A stretch of 64,000 nucleotides of DNA from Alphaproteobacteria bacterium (lineage in GTDB: Bacteria > Pseudomonadota > Alphaproteobacteria > Rickettsiales > SXRF01): positions 124,001 to 188,000 of the forward strand of contig JAGVLO010000007.1 of NCBI GenBank assembly GCA_020049775.1. Direction: 5' to 3'. Position numbers and translations under genes: made by a program. Every line of letters starts with the position of its first letter. The stretch's first letter is position 1. The notes beneath the pieces were generated by a model, which had not been told where the DNA came from, did no database searches, and saw only the letters and a list, made by a program, of their open reading frames with translations. Shown here in pieces: positions 46,263 to 54,114 of the stretch.

Positions 46263-46673
46263 AACCCTGTTCCCCGTCGCTTATTTATCTGCCTGCCCCT
46301 TTTTCACCATAGCCCTGTTACAGGTCCATGATATGGGGCTTATCTGTTATGACTCCATTGTACCCAGTGCATATTACAAGTGTATTACGAACTATTTACA
46401 GAGGTATTAAGGCTATGTTTTTATTTGTTACAGTTGATAGCATGACAAAATAATAAAATTAATATTATTCAATATGTTAATATTTATAGGATGCCAATAA
46501 GCTATTAAATCAATGTAGGTTTTAAGGATAGGGCTTCATTCATTAGGCACATATAAAAAAAAGCCCCGTTGGGGCTATTTTTATATGGTGAGGTTAGTTG
46601 ACAATTTTCGGCATTATAAAGTCTCGCAAGCACTGATTATCGATCTCTAGAAAGGTATTTTACAATCCTATCA
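46263..46673. other. Long AT-rich intergenic region
   Basis: This 411-base gap separates two minus-strand genes. It contains the terminator at 46553-46581. The remainder is AT-rich without a frame that has a convincing start, and I see no RNA gene. It holds the upstream region for the 45741-46262 unit. Confidence 0.6.
46553..46581 (-). terminator. Rho-independent terminator after the LOG-like gene
   Basis: On the minus strand AGCCCC pairs with GGGGCT around AAC, followed by an eight-base T-run. It lies about 93 bases after the stop of 46674-47261. The A-rich opposite side could make it work both ways. Confidence 0.8.
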
Positions 46674-47261
46674 TTATCTGGTTCGTTTTGATGAAGATGG
46701 CTGATTGGAAAGTGATTCTCCGAGTATTGCTAGAACCTCTGACGGGGAGGCCGCTGATCGCATAAGTTGTGTACTCTTTTGATCTGCCAGTCCTGCGGAT
46801 GTCAGCCCCTCTATTATCGTAAACAATCGCTGTAATGGGTTATTTTCTCCATAAATAATTATAGGTTTTACCGTTTGTGCTTTACTTGTGGCATCGGATG
46901 CACGGGTAAGTGCACGAGCTAAGTCCGCAAATGTTCCCATTCCTCCGTGGCCGGCAATAAAAGCATCGCCTGCATCAATAAGTGCATCTTCATGTTGGGC
47001 TTCTGGAACATATTTATCGATTGTTATGTGTGATGGAAGCCTTGATGAATCAACAGCTCCATCTTCTTCCACAAGTATGAGTGAAATTTTTCCATTCCCT
47101 CTAGCCACACCGTCAGCAATATCCTTTAAAAGGCCTGCCTGGTATTTACCCAAAACAACTTCAACACCCTGTCGCGCTAGTTGATAACCAAGCTGGTACA
47201 TGGCTTTTTTAAAATTCGGGTCGTTTCCCTCTCTCATGCCGCCGCCGACACTAACTCTCAC
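46674..47261 (-). CDS. LOG/SLOG-family nucleotide-binding protein with degenerate motif
   Basis: A 195-residue Rossmann-like protein of the LOG (cytokinin riboside 5'-monophosphate phosphoribohydrolase)/SLOG group: 'MRVSVGGGMREGND' at the first strand, 'VVLGKYQAGLLKDIADGVAR' resembling the 'GGG..GLMGAVADG' segment, and 'IAGHGGMGTFADL' in the place of 'PGGxGTxxE'. The Pro is His here and the catalytic Glu is Asp, so activity on nucleoside monophosphates is doubtful. SLOG proteins also serve as nucleotide-derived ligand sensors or effectors in defence systems. It sits next to the integrative element but outside its proposed end. Confidence 0.72.
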   Translation of the reverse strand: MRVSVGGGMREGNDPNFKKAMYQLGYQLARQGVEVVLGKYQAGLLKDIADGVARGNGKISLILVEEDGAVDSSRLPSHITIDKYVPEAQHEDALIDAGDAFIAGHGGMGTFADLARALTRASDATSKAQTVKPIIIYGENNPLQRLFTIIEGLTSAGLADQKSTQLMRSAASPSEVLAILGESLSNQPSSSKRTR

Positions 47262-47440
47262 TGAGACGTTCCTTTATCCATCCATTTTTATAATAACGAA
47301 TATTACCATGTTTTTGTGCTTGCTGTCGAAAAATATAACGTCTAGTCAATTTCATGAGCGCTATATTGCCGACAATAAAAATCATATATAATATAATGTG
47401 TTACATAAGTATTGACTAAGAAATGGGAAGGGTTGTTTTA

Positions 47441-47572
47441 TGGCGGATAGGGCGAGATTGACTCGGGTCTCCTGACCCTCGCCCCCTTATAAAAATACCC
47501 TTCGGGCTTTCGGGGCGGCTGCGCCGTCAAAATCGTCTTGCTGACGATTTTACGAACCCGTTCAATCCGCCA
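47441..47572. ncRNA. Candidate structured RNA or palindromic extragenic element
   Basis: A 132-base segment closed by an eight-base pair, TGGCGGAT (47441-47448) with ATCCGCCA (47565-47572). Inside are GGGCGAG/CTCGCCC with a nested GGGTC/GACCC, a CCC..GGG segment, and AAAATCGTC (47529-47537) with GACGATTTT (47543-47551). Several stems radiating from a closing helix look like a multi-branched RNA or a mobile palindromic unit. Both ends, read outward, resemble tRNA 3' ends (ATCCGCCA). Strand and function cannot be determined; an untranscribed repeat is equally possible. Confidence 0.45.
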
Positions 47573-47610
47573 TTATCAGAGGGGCATTGTAGCCCCTCTG
47601 ATAATGGCGG
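47567..47610. repeat. Perfect 19-base inverted repeat (long hairpin)
   Basis: The arms 47567-47585 and 47592-47610 are fully complementary over 19 bases around the loop ATTGTA. The left arm reuses the CCGCCA that closes the preceding element, so the two structures are mutually exclusive. It could end transcripts in either direction despite having no clean T-run. Confidence 0.85.
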
Positions 47611-47617
47611 GGGGATG
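47603..47617 (+). repeat. Candidate distal attachment site (copy of tRNA-Ser 3' end)
   Basis: AATGGCGG followed by GGGGATG matches 54113-54128, the 3' end of tRNA-Ser including CCA, in the same orientation. The only difference is one missing A. This is the expected arrangement for an element integrated at a tRNA 3' end. The match is short and imperfect, so it is a candidate, not proof. Confidence 0.5.
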
Positions 47618-47825
47618 ACCGCCTAACAATTTATTGTAAGTCTTACTGATAGCCATTCTCTTATACATAGTCACTAAAAATTACTCGTATTATTACCCGT
47701 CAACATATCGGCTCTCACTAGATGCCGCTGGACACTACGCACCATAAGCCAGAATAGGCACAAGTTAGGTATCAAAATTCAGAAGGCCCCTAAGTTTCTT
47801 TATTATTTCTCTTTCGAGTCGGCTA

Positions 47826-47831
47826 TATAAT
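47826..47831 (+). promoter_or_regulatory. Possible -10 box of the 47888 gene
   Basis: A perfect TATAAT lies 56 bases before ATG 47888. No convincing -35 hexamer is found 16-18 bases upstream, so this is weak. Confidence 0.3.
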
Positions 47832-47887
47832 CGTAAAAGCGGTTAAGCATGGTTTACGCCGCCAGTAATAGCAGAAAGAGGGGGAAG

Positions 47888-48436
47888 ATGCGATATAATC
47901 GGTGGAAGGGAAACCAAAGTGAGGTTGCACTACACATACAGCATTATCAAGTGAAGTCACCTATACATCGAGTTGCTATCCTTTTGGCATGTCTAGGAGT
48001 CAGTGTTGGCGGCGGAGATGCCAAGGCAGCAGAAGTTGAATTGCCCAAGGCATTGCAAAACAGCAAATGGGAAATTACTGATTGGCAGAGCGCAGGGAAT
48101 GTCTGGAGTGGTGGCGGTGAGATGCGAGCAAACCAAGAGATTGGAAAGGCCGTTTTACTTCATGTCAGTTCTGGAACACTGGAAAATGGCAAGGAGTGTC
48201 CAATCAAGAGCATTGAGGCTGAGCAGCTTAGAGATGGTAACGGGGCGTTTGGTAGTGCTGGTGGAAGCTGGTCTAAACTCGGCTTCGTTGAAAAAGATAG
48301 AGTGTATCCTGTGATACGCATCACGTTTGATTGTGGGAAAGATGATTGGCCACAGAAGGACATTATCTACTCGGAGGAGGATGGTGTATTCGTACGAGAT
48401 TCTGAAATGGAATTGATGTTGAAGCGAAAAAATTGA
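47888..48436 (+). CDS. Exported hypothetical protein, 182 aa
   Basis: Unrecognised. I choose ATG 47888, which has an excellent GAGGGGG Shine-Dalgarno four to ten bases upstream; an ATG at 47849 lacks one. The N-terminus is basic, then a hydrophobic stretch ('VAILLACLGVSVGGG') ends at 'AKAAE', which reads as a signal peptide of ~45 residues, long but plausible. The mature part starts 'VELPKALQNSKWEITDWQ' and has a Gly-rich centre and two cysteines that could pair. Beta-rich, probably periplasmic. It is the leftmost cargo gene of the integrative element. Confidence 0.65.
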   Translation: MRYNRWKGNQSEVALHIQHYQVKSPIHRVAILLACLGVSVGGGDAKAAEVELPKALQNSKWEITDWQSAGNVWSGGGEMRANQEIGKAVLLHVSSGTLENGKECPIKSIEAEQLRDGNGAFGSAGGSWSKLGFVEKDRVYPVIRITFDCGKDDWPQKDIIYSEEDGVFVRDSEMELMLKRKN

Positions 48437-48779
48437 GGCATTCACAGAAGCAATATCAACCAACTGAGATATACCCCCGCAACTATTTTCTCTTGCGAAT
48501 CAAAATGCTGATTATTCTATAATATACAGGGCATTACAAACCATTGGGATTTAAATTTTACATAGACTTTTTAATAGATATTATGGGGGGTAGGGGGAAA
48601 TCAATTAGCCCCATCAGTACATAGATTACCGTCCAAGAAAATTTTGGAAAAACCCTATGGCATCCTAAACCATATAAACATATGACATGCAGATTTTTTG
48701 CATCATTTCTATGAATTCCAACCTTTAGTCTTTCTTTATCCAGTAGACATCTACTTAAACATATTTCCACCACTGGCTA
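48437..48779. other. Intergenic region in the element
   Basis: 343 AT-rich bases between convergent genes. A 71-codon minus-strand frame exists (48558-48773) but begins with GTG, lacks a ribosome site and has an unlikely composition, so I do not call it. I see no RNA gene. A G-run at 48584-48597 is the only notable tract. Confidence 0.55.
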
Positions 48780-49121
48780 CTATTTATTGCATCCCAAGTT
48801 ATGATAAATCCGAGATAGTCGCTCAAGTTCCTTATCGTACTCATCCTCAAGCGACATGCTCGTAAAGAGCAGCTCTCTTTTCTCGGTGGGACTAAGGGTC
48901 TCCCCTTCTATCGGTCTATTGAGAAGCGACGAAAAAGTCTGTTTGTTTAATTCAATAAGTGCTAGCTGACGTTCAACACGCTTGTGCATTTCATTGCAAG
49001 AGTTATCGTTGGCCCAGCCCTGTGTTACGGCTACAGAAGTTAAAAGACAAACTACAAGCGCTAGTCTGCGAGATGCGATGTAATGCCGTTTACCTAAGTG
49101 AAGGTAAAATCGTTGTAACAT
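48780..49121 (-). CDS. Small exported hypothetical protein, 113 aa
   Basis: Unrecognised. From ATG 49121 the N-terminus is basic with a hydrophobic core ('LALVVCLLTSVAVTQGWAND'), fitting a signal peptide. The mature part is a short helical protein with two cysteines near its two ends ('NDNSCNEMHKRVERQLALIE' and 'NLGCNK'), which could pair. ATG 49163 would be longer but overlaps the upstream gene by 31 bases. It follows the lipoprotein gene with an 11-base gap, so the two are probably co-expressed and act in the same compartment. Confidence 0.55.
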   Translation of the reverse strand: MLQRFYLHLGKRHYIASRRLALVVCLLTSVAVTQGWANDNSCNEMHKRVERQLALIELNKQTFSSLLNRPIEGETLSPTEKRELLFTSMSLEDEYDKELERLSRIYHNLGCNK

Positions 49122-49132
49122 GTGAACATGGA

Positions 49133-49981
49133 TTAGAGACAAGGTGGGCCGTAGTGGGCACAAGTACCATCAGCCCTCATATGATAGCATTCTACATATG
49201 CTCCTGTAGCCGGATTTGTCATGCAGGTTCTATTGTTGTTCATGGAATTCATAGAATTCATTTGCTGACTCTCTAGCTGCTGTAGGTTTTCAAATGTCCT
49301 TTGCCACGCTGCTGTTTGTTGGGCCTGTGCTTGGGCCATTGCTCCTTGTTCTTTGCCAATAAAGTCTGCCCACAGTTTCTGATTGCCCACTTGGAAATCT
49401 TCTGAATCCATCTTTTGCTTATCGGCCTGCCTTGCAAATGCGGATACGTCTGCCATATACTGCGTTAGCAAATGTGGGTACGGATAAACTGGCATTATCT
49501 GGCGACTGACGATTTCATTGTGGCACGTTGCAACGTTATAGTAGCTGCCCTTTTTTCCACCTTCCACATAGTCTGCTAGGTTCTTGGCAACCGCGGTCTG
49601 ATAGTCCTCCCAATTGAGCGTGCCATTTGCGTACCGAGCTCTTACCTCATCTGTCTTGTCTTTCATACGGTTAAGTGCGGACGGTGAATACGATACAGGT
49701 CTTACCTTTTCGCTCAAGAGTTGTTTGTAGCAAGCTCCAACAGAGGTAATATTCTCTCTGGGTATTGGTCCTTCTGCACCATGTGCACATTGTGCTTTGG
49801 ACGCATCGAACGTCTCATTCCACGCTTTGGCTTCTGAGGCGGACAGATGCTGATAAAAAATGCACTTTTGCCCTACTTCAGATATCGCACGTTCAGCCGC
49901 AGAGTTTAACTGCATCTGCTGTGCTACGCCGCAGCCCGTCAATAGTAACATTACTGCAAATAAGTAGTTCGCTCGTTTCAT
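49133..49981 (-). CDS. Lipoprotein of unknown function, 282 aa
   Basis: The N-terminus 'MKRANYLFAVMLLLTGCGVA' is a clear lipoprotein signal with lipobox Leu-Thr-Gly-Cys. The mature part is helical, contains six or more cysteines, and has a Gln/Met/Asn-rich segment near the end ('LQQLESQQMNSMNSMNNN') before a final Cys-containing tail. There is no family I recognise. AAGGGGAAG precedes ATG 49981. It is the first of two exported cargo genes and is divergent from the XRE regulator, so both may be under its control. Confidence 0.7.
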   Translation of the reverse strand: MKRANYLFAVMLLLTGCGVAQQMQLNSAAERAISEVGQKCIFYQHLSASEAKAWNETFDASKAQCAHGAEGPIPRENITSVGACYKQLLSEKVRPVSYSPSALNRMKDKTDEVRARYANGTLNWEDYQTAVAKNLADYVEGGKKGSYYNVATCHNEIVSRQIMPVYPYPHLLTQYMADVSAFARQADKQKMDSEDFQVGNQKLWADFIGKEQGAMAQAQAQQTAAWQRTFENLQQLESQQMNSMNSMNNNRTCMTNPATGAYVECYHMRADGTCAHYGPPCL

Positions 49982-50071
49982 ATATTATCTTCCCCTTATT
50001 GTATTCTTTAGTGAAAGAATCACTGACGTATTTATCGGCTTGCGTTAGTTCATAATAAAACCTGAGCAAAT

Positions 50072-50086
50072 ATCCCGTTTTGGGAT
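50072..50086. promoter_or_regulatory. Small inverted repeat between lipoprotein and XRE genes
   Basis: ATCCC and GGGAT around GTTTT lie in the 156-base divergent region, about 50 bases before the XRE start. This is where an autoregulatory operator would be expected, but five-base arms are weak support. Confidence 0.3.
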
Positions 50087-50137
50087 TATTTTGCAAGGGC
50101 TTTATCTGTATTCGCTGTCACTTACTCAGGATAGGCA

Positions 50138-50365
50138 GTGGATAAAAGCATTTACACCAGAAAATATGAGGAATTCCTAGAGCTTATGATAAAGGCTCGG
50201 AAGAAGGCCAATATAACCCAAATAGAATTGTCCGCTAAATTAGGTAAGCCTCAATCTTTCGTTTCCAAATATGAGAATGGGGAAAGAAGGTTAGATGTGG
50301 TGGAATTTATCCAGATATGTAAGTTTATACATGTTGACCCAGCCAAAATCGTATCTTCATTATAA
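50138..50365 (+). CDS. XRE-family helix-turn-helix regulator
   Basis: A 75-residue Cro/CI-type protein that is almost only the DNA-binding domain: 'LELMIKARKKANITQIELSA' (helices 1-2), 'LGKPQSFVSKYENGERRLDV' (recognition helix and the ENG.R.. turn) and a final helix pair 'FIQICKFIHVDPAKIV'. The start is GTG 50138 with AGGATAGG upstream. It probably represses its own promoter and that of the divergent lipoprotein gene, or controls the element's maintenance genes. It has no oligomerisation or sensor domain. Confidence 0.88.
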   Translation: MDKSIYTRKYEEFLELMIKARKKANITQIELSAKLGKPQSFVSKYENGERRLDVVEFIQICKFIHVDPAKIVSSL

Positions 50366-50377
50366 ACCCTGAGCCAT

Positions 50378-51706
50378 TTACCATTCATCTTTTTCCGCCA
50401 CACTGACACAAGCCCCAGTAACAGGCACTTTCGGTGTTTTGCCAGCATAAACAGTGTCCGCAACAAGAACAGTATCCGCAACGTTATCTGCCGCAGTTTC
50501 ACTAGAATGTGGCGCTGTGTCGGCATTTTCAGTAGGAGGCAAGAGATAACGTTGGAAAGCATCTTCAAACTGGTGGCGTTCAAAGCCCTTTGGGGTATGC
50601 GTTCCAATTCTAATAGTTTTGCTCTCAATACCATACTCCGACAAAATTTTTGCTATTTGGCGCGGGGAAATCTGATGCCCCCTTTTGTAAGTAGCCCAAG
50701 GCCTTTCATCATCATCGCAAATGTAACGAATCAGGTCGGTAGTAGAGATACGGTCACACATCTTTATATTGAAGACTGCTTCAATATCGGCCAATAGCTC
50801 CGTTCCCAAACTGAGAGAATCGTTCACACGGGTGGATAACGCTTGAGCAGCCTGTAAGGCTTTTTCTGTCCATGTTTCTCCAGCCAGTTCTGCTATGGCA
50901 AGTAATGGCTCCCAATTATCGGCGGCACGGTCAGAAATATTTTCTGGCAACGTAGGGCGAGCCATCGATAGCGTTTTCAAGTTATCTGCGGAAAATCGTT
51001 TTAACTTTCGACACAAATCCCTAAACAATTCTTGGTTAGCATAACGCAAGCGTTCTGTTTTTTCCGTAGTCAGCTTACGCCTAAGCTCAATTACAATTGA
51101 ACGGTCATGCAGTGTCTCAGGTAGTTTTCCTATTAGTGCAATAGCTTTTGCAGCCCATGTACTAAATTGGCGCGGTTCATGCGTATCACCTACAGCACGT
51201 ATTACGAAGGCACTTGCACGTCCGTGACCTGAATTAAGAATTCCACGCAATTCATCAGAATTACGGATAAACGTATCTGCTTCGTCTATCAGCAACGTTG
51301 GTTGCCACATTTCAACTGCACGAAAGAGTGATGCAGCAGAAATGTTGGACGTGGGTAGTGGATTTGCTACAAGCCGCGTTACTAGGTTAAGCAGCGTAGT
51401 TTTTCCACATTGTTTTTCAGGTGATGAAATTGCCAATATCGGTGCAACACCCATGCTATCAATGCACCATGTAAATGTGACCCATAGCGCAAGCGCAGTA
51501 TCCGCATATTCTGGTAATATAGCAAAACGCTTGAATGTAGATGCTATATCATTCAAAAGCTCCGAAGCGTTCACGGGGTCATCCCAAGGCTCAACGTCAT
51601 CTAGCGCCACAGCCTGCCCTTGTGAGACCGACTTTTGCCCTGCTTTTTGATTTTCATTGCTTTGTTGTAATTCATTATTTGATACTTGATTCGTATTGTT
51701 AGTCAT
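50378..51706 (-). CDS. DUF3631-type P-loop ATPase of an integrative element
   Basis: A 442-residue protein. After a Gln/Asn-rich N-terminus (1-35), a P-loop domain follows: Walker A 'SSPEKQCGKTTLL' with Lys102/Thr103 and Walker B 'PTLLIDEADTF'. Then 'ILNSGHGRASAFVIR' and 'WAAKAIALIGKLPETLHDRS' are typical of DUF3631 proteins. These are found in phage, plasmid and island replication modules beside primase or helicase functions. No primase domain is visible here, so it probably supports replication or excision of the element. The C-terminal ~60 residues are low-complexity. It is preceded by the AlpA-like gene in the same direction. Confidence 0.82.
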   Translation of the reverse strand: MTNNTNQVSNNELQQSNENQKAGQKSVSQGQAVALDDVEPWDDPVNASELLNDIASTFKRFAILPEYADTALALWVTFTWCIDSMGVAPILAISSPEKQCGKTTLLNLVTRLVANPLPTSNISAASLFRAVEMWQPTLLIDEADTFIRNSDELRGILNSGHGRASAFVIRAVGDTHEPRQFSTWAAKAIALIGKLPETLHDRSIVIELRRKLTTEKTERLRYANQELFRDLCRKLKRFSADNLKTLSMARPTLPENISDRAADNWEPLLAIAELAGETWTEKALQAAQALSTRVNDSLSLGTELLADIEAVFNIKMCDRISTTDLIRYICDDDERPWATYKRGHQISPRQIAKILSEYGIESKTIRIGTHTPKGFERHQFEDAFQRYLLPPTENADTAPHSSETAADNVADTVLVADTVYAGKTPKVPVTGACVSVAEKDEW

Positions 51707-51732
51707 AGAAAAATCCTTTAATATTTATATGG

Positions 51733-51945
51733 TTATGAAAGAGAAGGTGGCATTCCCAATGCCTGTATAAGCGCGTGAATATCCTCAGCACGCCAAGCGG
51801 TGCAGCGTTCAGAGAGTTTTATAGGCTTAGGAAAACGACCTTTATGGATTCCCTCCCACCATGTACTTTTGCTGACAGGGATGTGGTGAAGCACCGCATG
51901 TAACCGGACGTAGCCGGTAGTGGGTAATGAATAGTTTTTCGACAT
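51733..51945 (-). CDS. AlpA-like excisionase/regulator
   Basis: A 70-residue protein starting 'MSKNYSLPTTGYVRLHAVL', with the winged-helix pattern of AlpA/MerR-like excisionases: 'VSKSTWWEGIHKGRFPKPIK' is the recognition part, followed by 'TAWRAEDIHALI'. AlpA activates the integrase gene or assists excision in P4-like elements. ATG 51945 is preferred because GGAG lies six bases upstream and the longer frame starts with TTG. An inverted repeat sits directly before this site. Confidence 0.85.
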   Translation of the reverse strand: MSKNYSLPTTGYVRLHAVLHHIPVSKSTWWEGIHKGRFPKPIKLSERCTAWRAEDIHALIQALGMPPSLS

Positions 51946-51955
51946 AAGCGACTCC

Positions 51956-51977
51956 AATGAACATTTTTACGTTCATT
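51956..51977. promoter_or_regulatory. Inverted repeat in the alpA-like leader
   Basis: AATGAAC (51956-51962) and GTTCATT (51971-51977) are perfect seven-base arms around an eight-base AT-rich spacer, directly upstream of the GGAG ribosome site. It could be an operator for AlpA or XRE, or a hairpin that affects translation. Confidence 0.45.
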
Positions 51978-52020
51978 AGTATCGTCTAAAGCAAAGGAAG
52001 AATCAGGGATGAAACCTAAG

Positions 52021-52758
52021 TTATTTTTTCCCTAAGTACTCAATGAGGTCCCGCAGTAATGCTTCAAGGGTGCTTTTGTTAGTAAAAATTTTGAAAGTTG
52101 TTTTACCTTCTATAATTTTTCCCGACAGATATATCTTCTTCATGCCTTCGAGTCCTTTTTCTAAATCAAGGATTACTTCCGGTCTCGCTGGGTAATAGTC
52201 ATTCTCATGGATTTTATCTATTTCAGATTTAGTATATTCTTTTTTCAGAGCTTCTGCATCTGCCTCTAAATCCCACTCTTCAATTATTTTTCCTGCGGCA
52301 TTTTCAATGGATAATTTCTGTCCCCTTAGAGTGGCCAATTTTCTTTGCAGCCACATGGCCATCAAAATAGTTGCTTTATTCTGGAGCCATTTTTTCTGCT
52401 TAATCGGATTACCTATCCTAGCTTTATGACGTAACTTGAAACTTTCATCCAAGGTGAGCATTCCAGAGTCATCATTGAGGTATTTATCAAAGAATTCAGC
52501 AATAGACGCTAGGATTTCTACAGAGGGAGTCACGCCGGAAAATACAGAATCTCTGAAATAGCGCATATATCGAATGGCGATATTAGTTTCATCTCGTACC
52601 TCAAACTCCCCATCAGTAATGGTTGCATAGGGCAACACAGAATCTACATATTTTCCCCATACCGTTGGTTGCTCCTTAGTGACATTTACTATCATTTCCA
52701 AAAGGGCGATTTGCTGCTTATACAGTTCGATTTTTGCTTCGTTTGATATCTCAGCCAT
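52021..52758 (-). CDS. Hypothetical protein, 245 aa, linked to the integrase
   Basis: Unrecognised. The start is taken at ATG 52758 ('MAEISNEAKIELYKQ') because GAAGG is upstream; it overlaps the integrase stop by eight bases, so translation is coupled. The protein is helical, charged and soluble, with a Leu-rich N-terminal coiled-coil-like part ('QIALLEMIVNVTKEQ') and a basic C-terminus. Its position suggests a role in the element's integration or cargo function, but nothing shows which. Confidence 0.65.
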   Translation of the reverse strand: MAEISNEAKIELYKQQIALLEMIVNVTKEQPTVWGKYVDSVLPYATITDGEFEVRDETNIAIRYMRYFRDSVFSGVTPSVEILASIAEFFDKYLNDDSGMLTLDESFKLRHKARIGNPIKQKKWLQNKATILMAMWLQRKLATLRGQKLSIENAAGKIIEEWDLEADAEALKKEYTKSEIDKIHENDYYPARPEVILDLEKGLEGMKKIYLSGKIIEGKTTFKIFTNKSTLEALLRDLIEYLGKK

Positions 52759-53953
52759 GTGCGACCTTCTTTCGAGCAGGTTTTGAGGTGGCGTTATCAA
52801 GATAATCCGCCCACCACTGCATCATTTTTTTGCGTTCCGGCATATATTCAGCGCGGTTATAAGCACTACGGATTTTATCGTCATCCTCATGTGCAAGCTG
52901 GCGCTCAATAACATCTGAAGCAAAACTGTTCTCATTTAACACTGTACTGGCTAATGTACGGAAGCCGTGCCCCGTCATACGTTTCTGATATCCCATTCGC
53001 CTTAAACCCATAAGAACTGCACCATTGCTCATGTGCAGGGATTTACTAGCGGCACTATGGAAGATATGAATCTTCTCGCCAGTGGTTTTATGTAGTTCTT
53101 TTAGAATACCAATGGCCTGTTTTGATAAGGGCACAACATGAGGCCGCCGCATTTTCATTCGTTCTTTAGGAATGTGCCACTCCGCCTTGGCCCAATCTAT
53201 TTCCTTCCATTGTGCGCCAATTAATTCACCAGTACGTACAAAGGTCAGCATGAGCAGTTGGATAGCGTACTTGGTAAAATCATTATCCCGTTTCTTGAGT
53301 TTCGTTAATAGCTCCGGCAATTCACTTGGATGGATGCAGGCATGGTGCTTGGTTTCTGGTGTCGGAAGTATATCCCTTAAATCAGCGGCGGGGTTGTGTT
53401 GGCACAGCCCCCGTTGGGCAGCATAGCGGAATACTTGGCTGATAAGCTGTTTCATGCGTTTTGCAGTTTCGACCGTACCGCGCTTACCGATAGCCTCTAC
53501 CACCTCCACTACATCAGGAATAGTTATCTCGGTAAGGGGCAAGTCACCAATATCGGGGAAAACATGTTGCTCCATACGCGCAAGGCATTGCTTGCTGTAT
53601 TTAGCGTTTAATCCATCTTCTTTTATAGAAAGTAGACGCCTAGCAATTTTCTCAAAGGTATTTGCTCCTTCATGGGCCTTGCGTAGTTTTTCCTTTTTCT
53701 TTTCACGGGTAGGATGTTTGCCCTCTTCAACTAGCTGACGAGCCGCATCTCGCTTCTTTCTGGCTTCGGCAAGGGTAAGTACTGGGTATTTTCCAAGCGA
53801 TAACATCTGCTCTTTGCCTTGGTAATAATACCGCCAACGCCAGAGTTTTCCCCCAGCTGGCGATATTTCCATGCAAAGGCCACCCCCATCAGATACACGA
53901 TATACCCTAGGCTTAGGCTTAAGATTTTTAATAGCTAGTTCAGTTAATGGCAT
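52751..53953 (-). CDS. P4-type tyrosine recombinase (integrase)
   Basis: A 400-residue site-specific recombinase with the N-terminal DUF4102 arm-binding domain ('MPLTELAIKNLKPKPRVYRV', 'GGGLCMEISPAGGKLWRWRY', 'LSLGKYPVLTLAEAR') and the complete catalytic set: Arg240 in 'TFVRTGEL', His329/Arg332 in 'GHGFRTLAS', His355 in 'QLAHEDDD' and nucleophile Tyr365 in 'SAYNRAEY'. It integrates DNA at tRNA 3' ends and lies 160 bases from tRNA-Ser, whose 3' end faces it. I start at ATG 53953, as 'M.LT...I..LKP' is the usual beginning; ATG 53968 is in frame. The final bases overlap the next gene. Confidence 0.95.
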   Translation of the reverse strand: MPLTELAIKNLKPKPRVYRVSDGGGLCMEISPAGGKLWRWRYYYQGKEQMLSLGKYPVLTLAEARKKRDAARQLVEEGKHPTREKKKEKLRKAHEGANTFEKIARRLLSIKEDGLNAKYSKQCLARMEQHVFPDIGDLPLTEITIPDVVEVVEAIGKRGTVETAKRMKQLISQVFRYAAQRGLCQHNPAADLRDILPTPETKHHACIHPSELPELLTKLKKRDNDFTKYAIQLLMLTFVRTGELIGAQWKEIDWAKAEWHIPKERMKMRRPHVVPLSKQAIGILKELHKTTGEKIHIFHSAASKSLHMSNGAVLMGLRRMGYQKRMTGHGFRTLASTVLNENSFASDVIERQLAHEDDDKIRSAYNRAEYMPERKKMMQWWADYLDNATSKPARKKVAHG

Positions 53954-54114
53954 AAGTATAAACCCCATTGCAAGGAATTATACCCGCAAATATACCCATA
54001 ATTGTACTGGATTGCAACGGACAGTATCTTATAGCACCAAGTGCTACTACCCGCACTTTTATTGGGTTTTCTTATGATTTCTGGATTATATCGGACACCA
54101 GCAATCTAAGTAAA

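Larger units (their letters stand above)
47262..47887. other. Long non-coding stretch with structured element and element boundary
   Basis: This 626-base region holds no gene I can support. It contains the structured element (47441-47572), the long perfect hairpin (47567-47610), the imperfect copy of the tRNA-Ser 3' end (47603-47617) and a TATAAT hexamer at 47826-47831 before the 47888 gene. The remainder is AT-rich. Confidence 0.65.

Noticed and set aside
47440..47447. ATGGCGGA as the left attachment site
   Set aside because: It shares only eight bases with the tRNA end, whereas 47603-47617 shares fifteen with one indel; the second is the better candidate.
48558..48773. 71-codon minus-strand frame in the element
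   Set aside because: It begins with GTG, has no ribosome site, and its composition does not look like a protein; the region is better left as intergenic.
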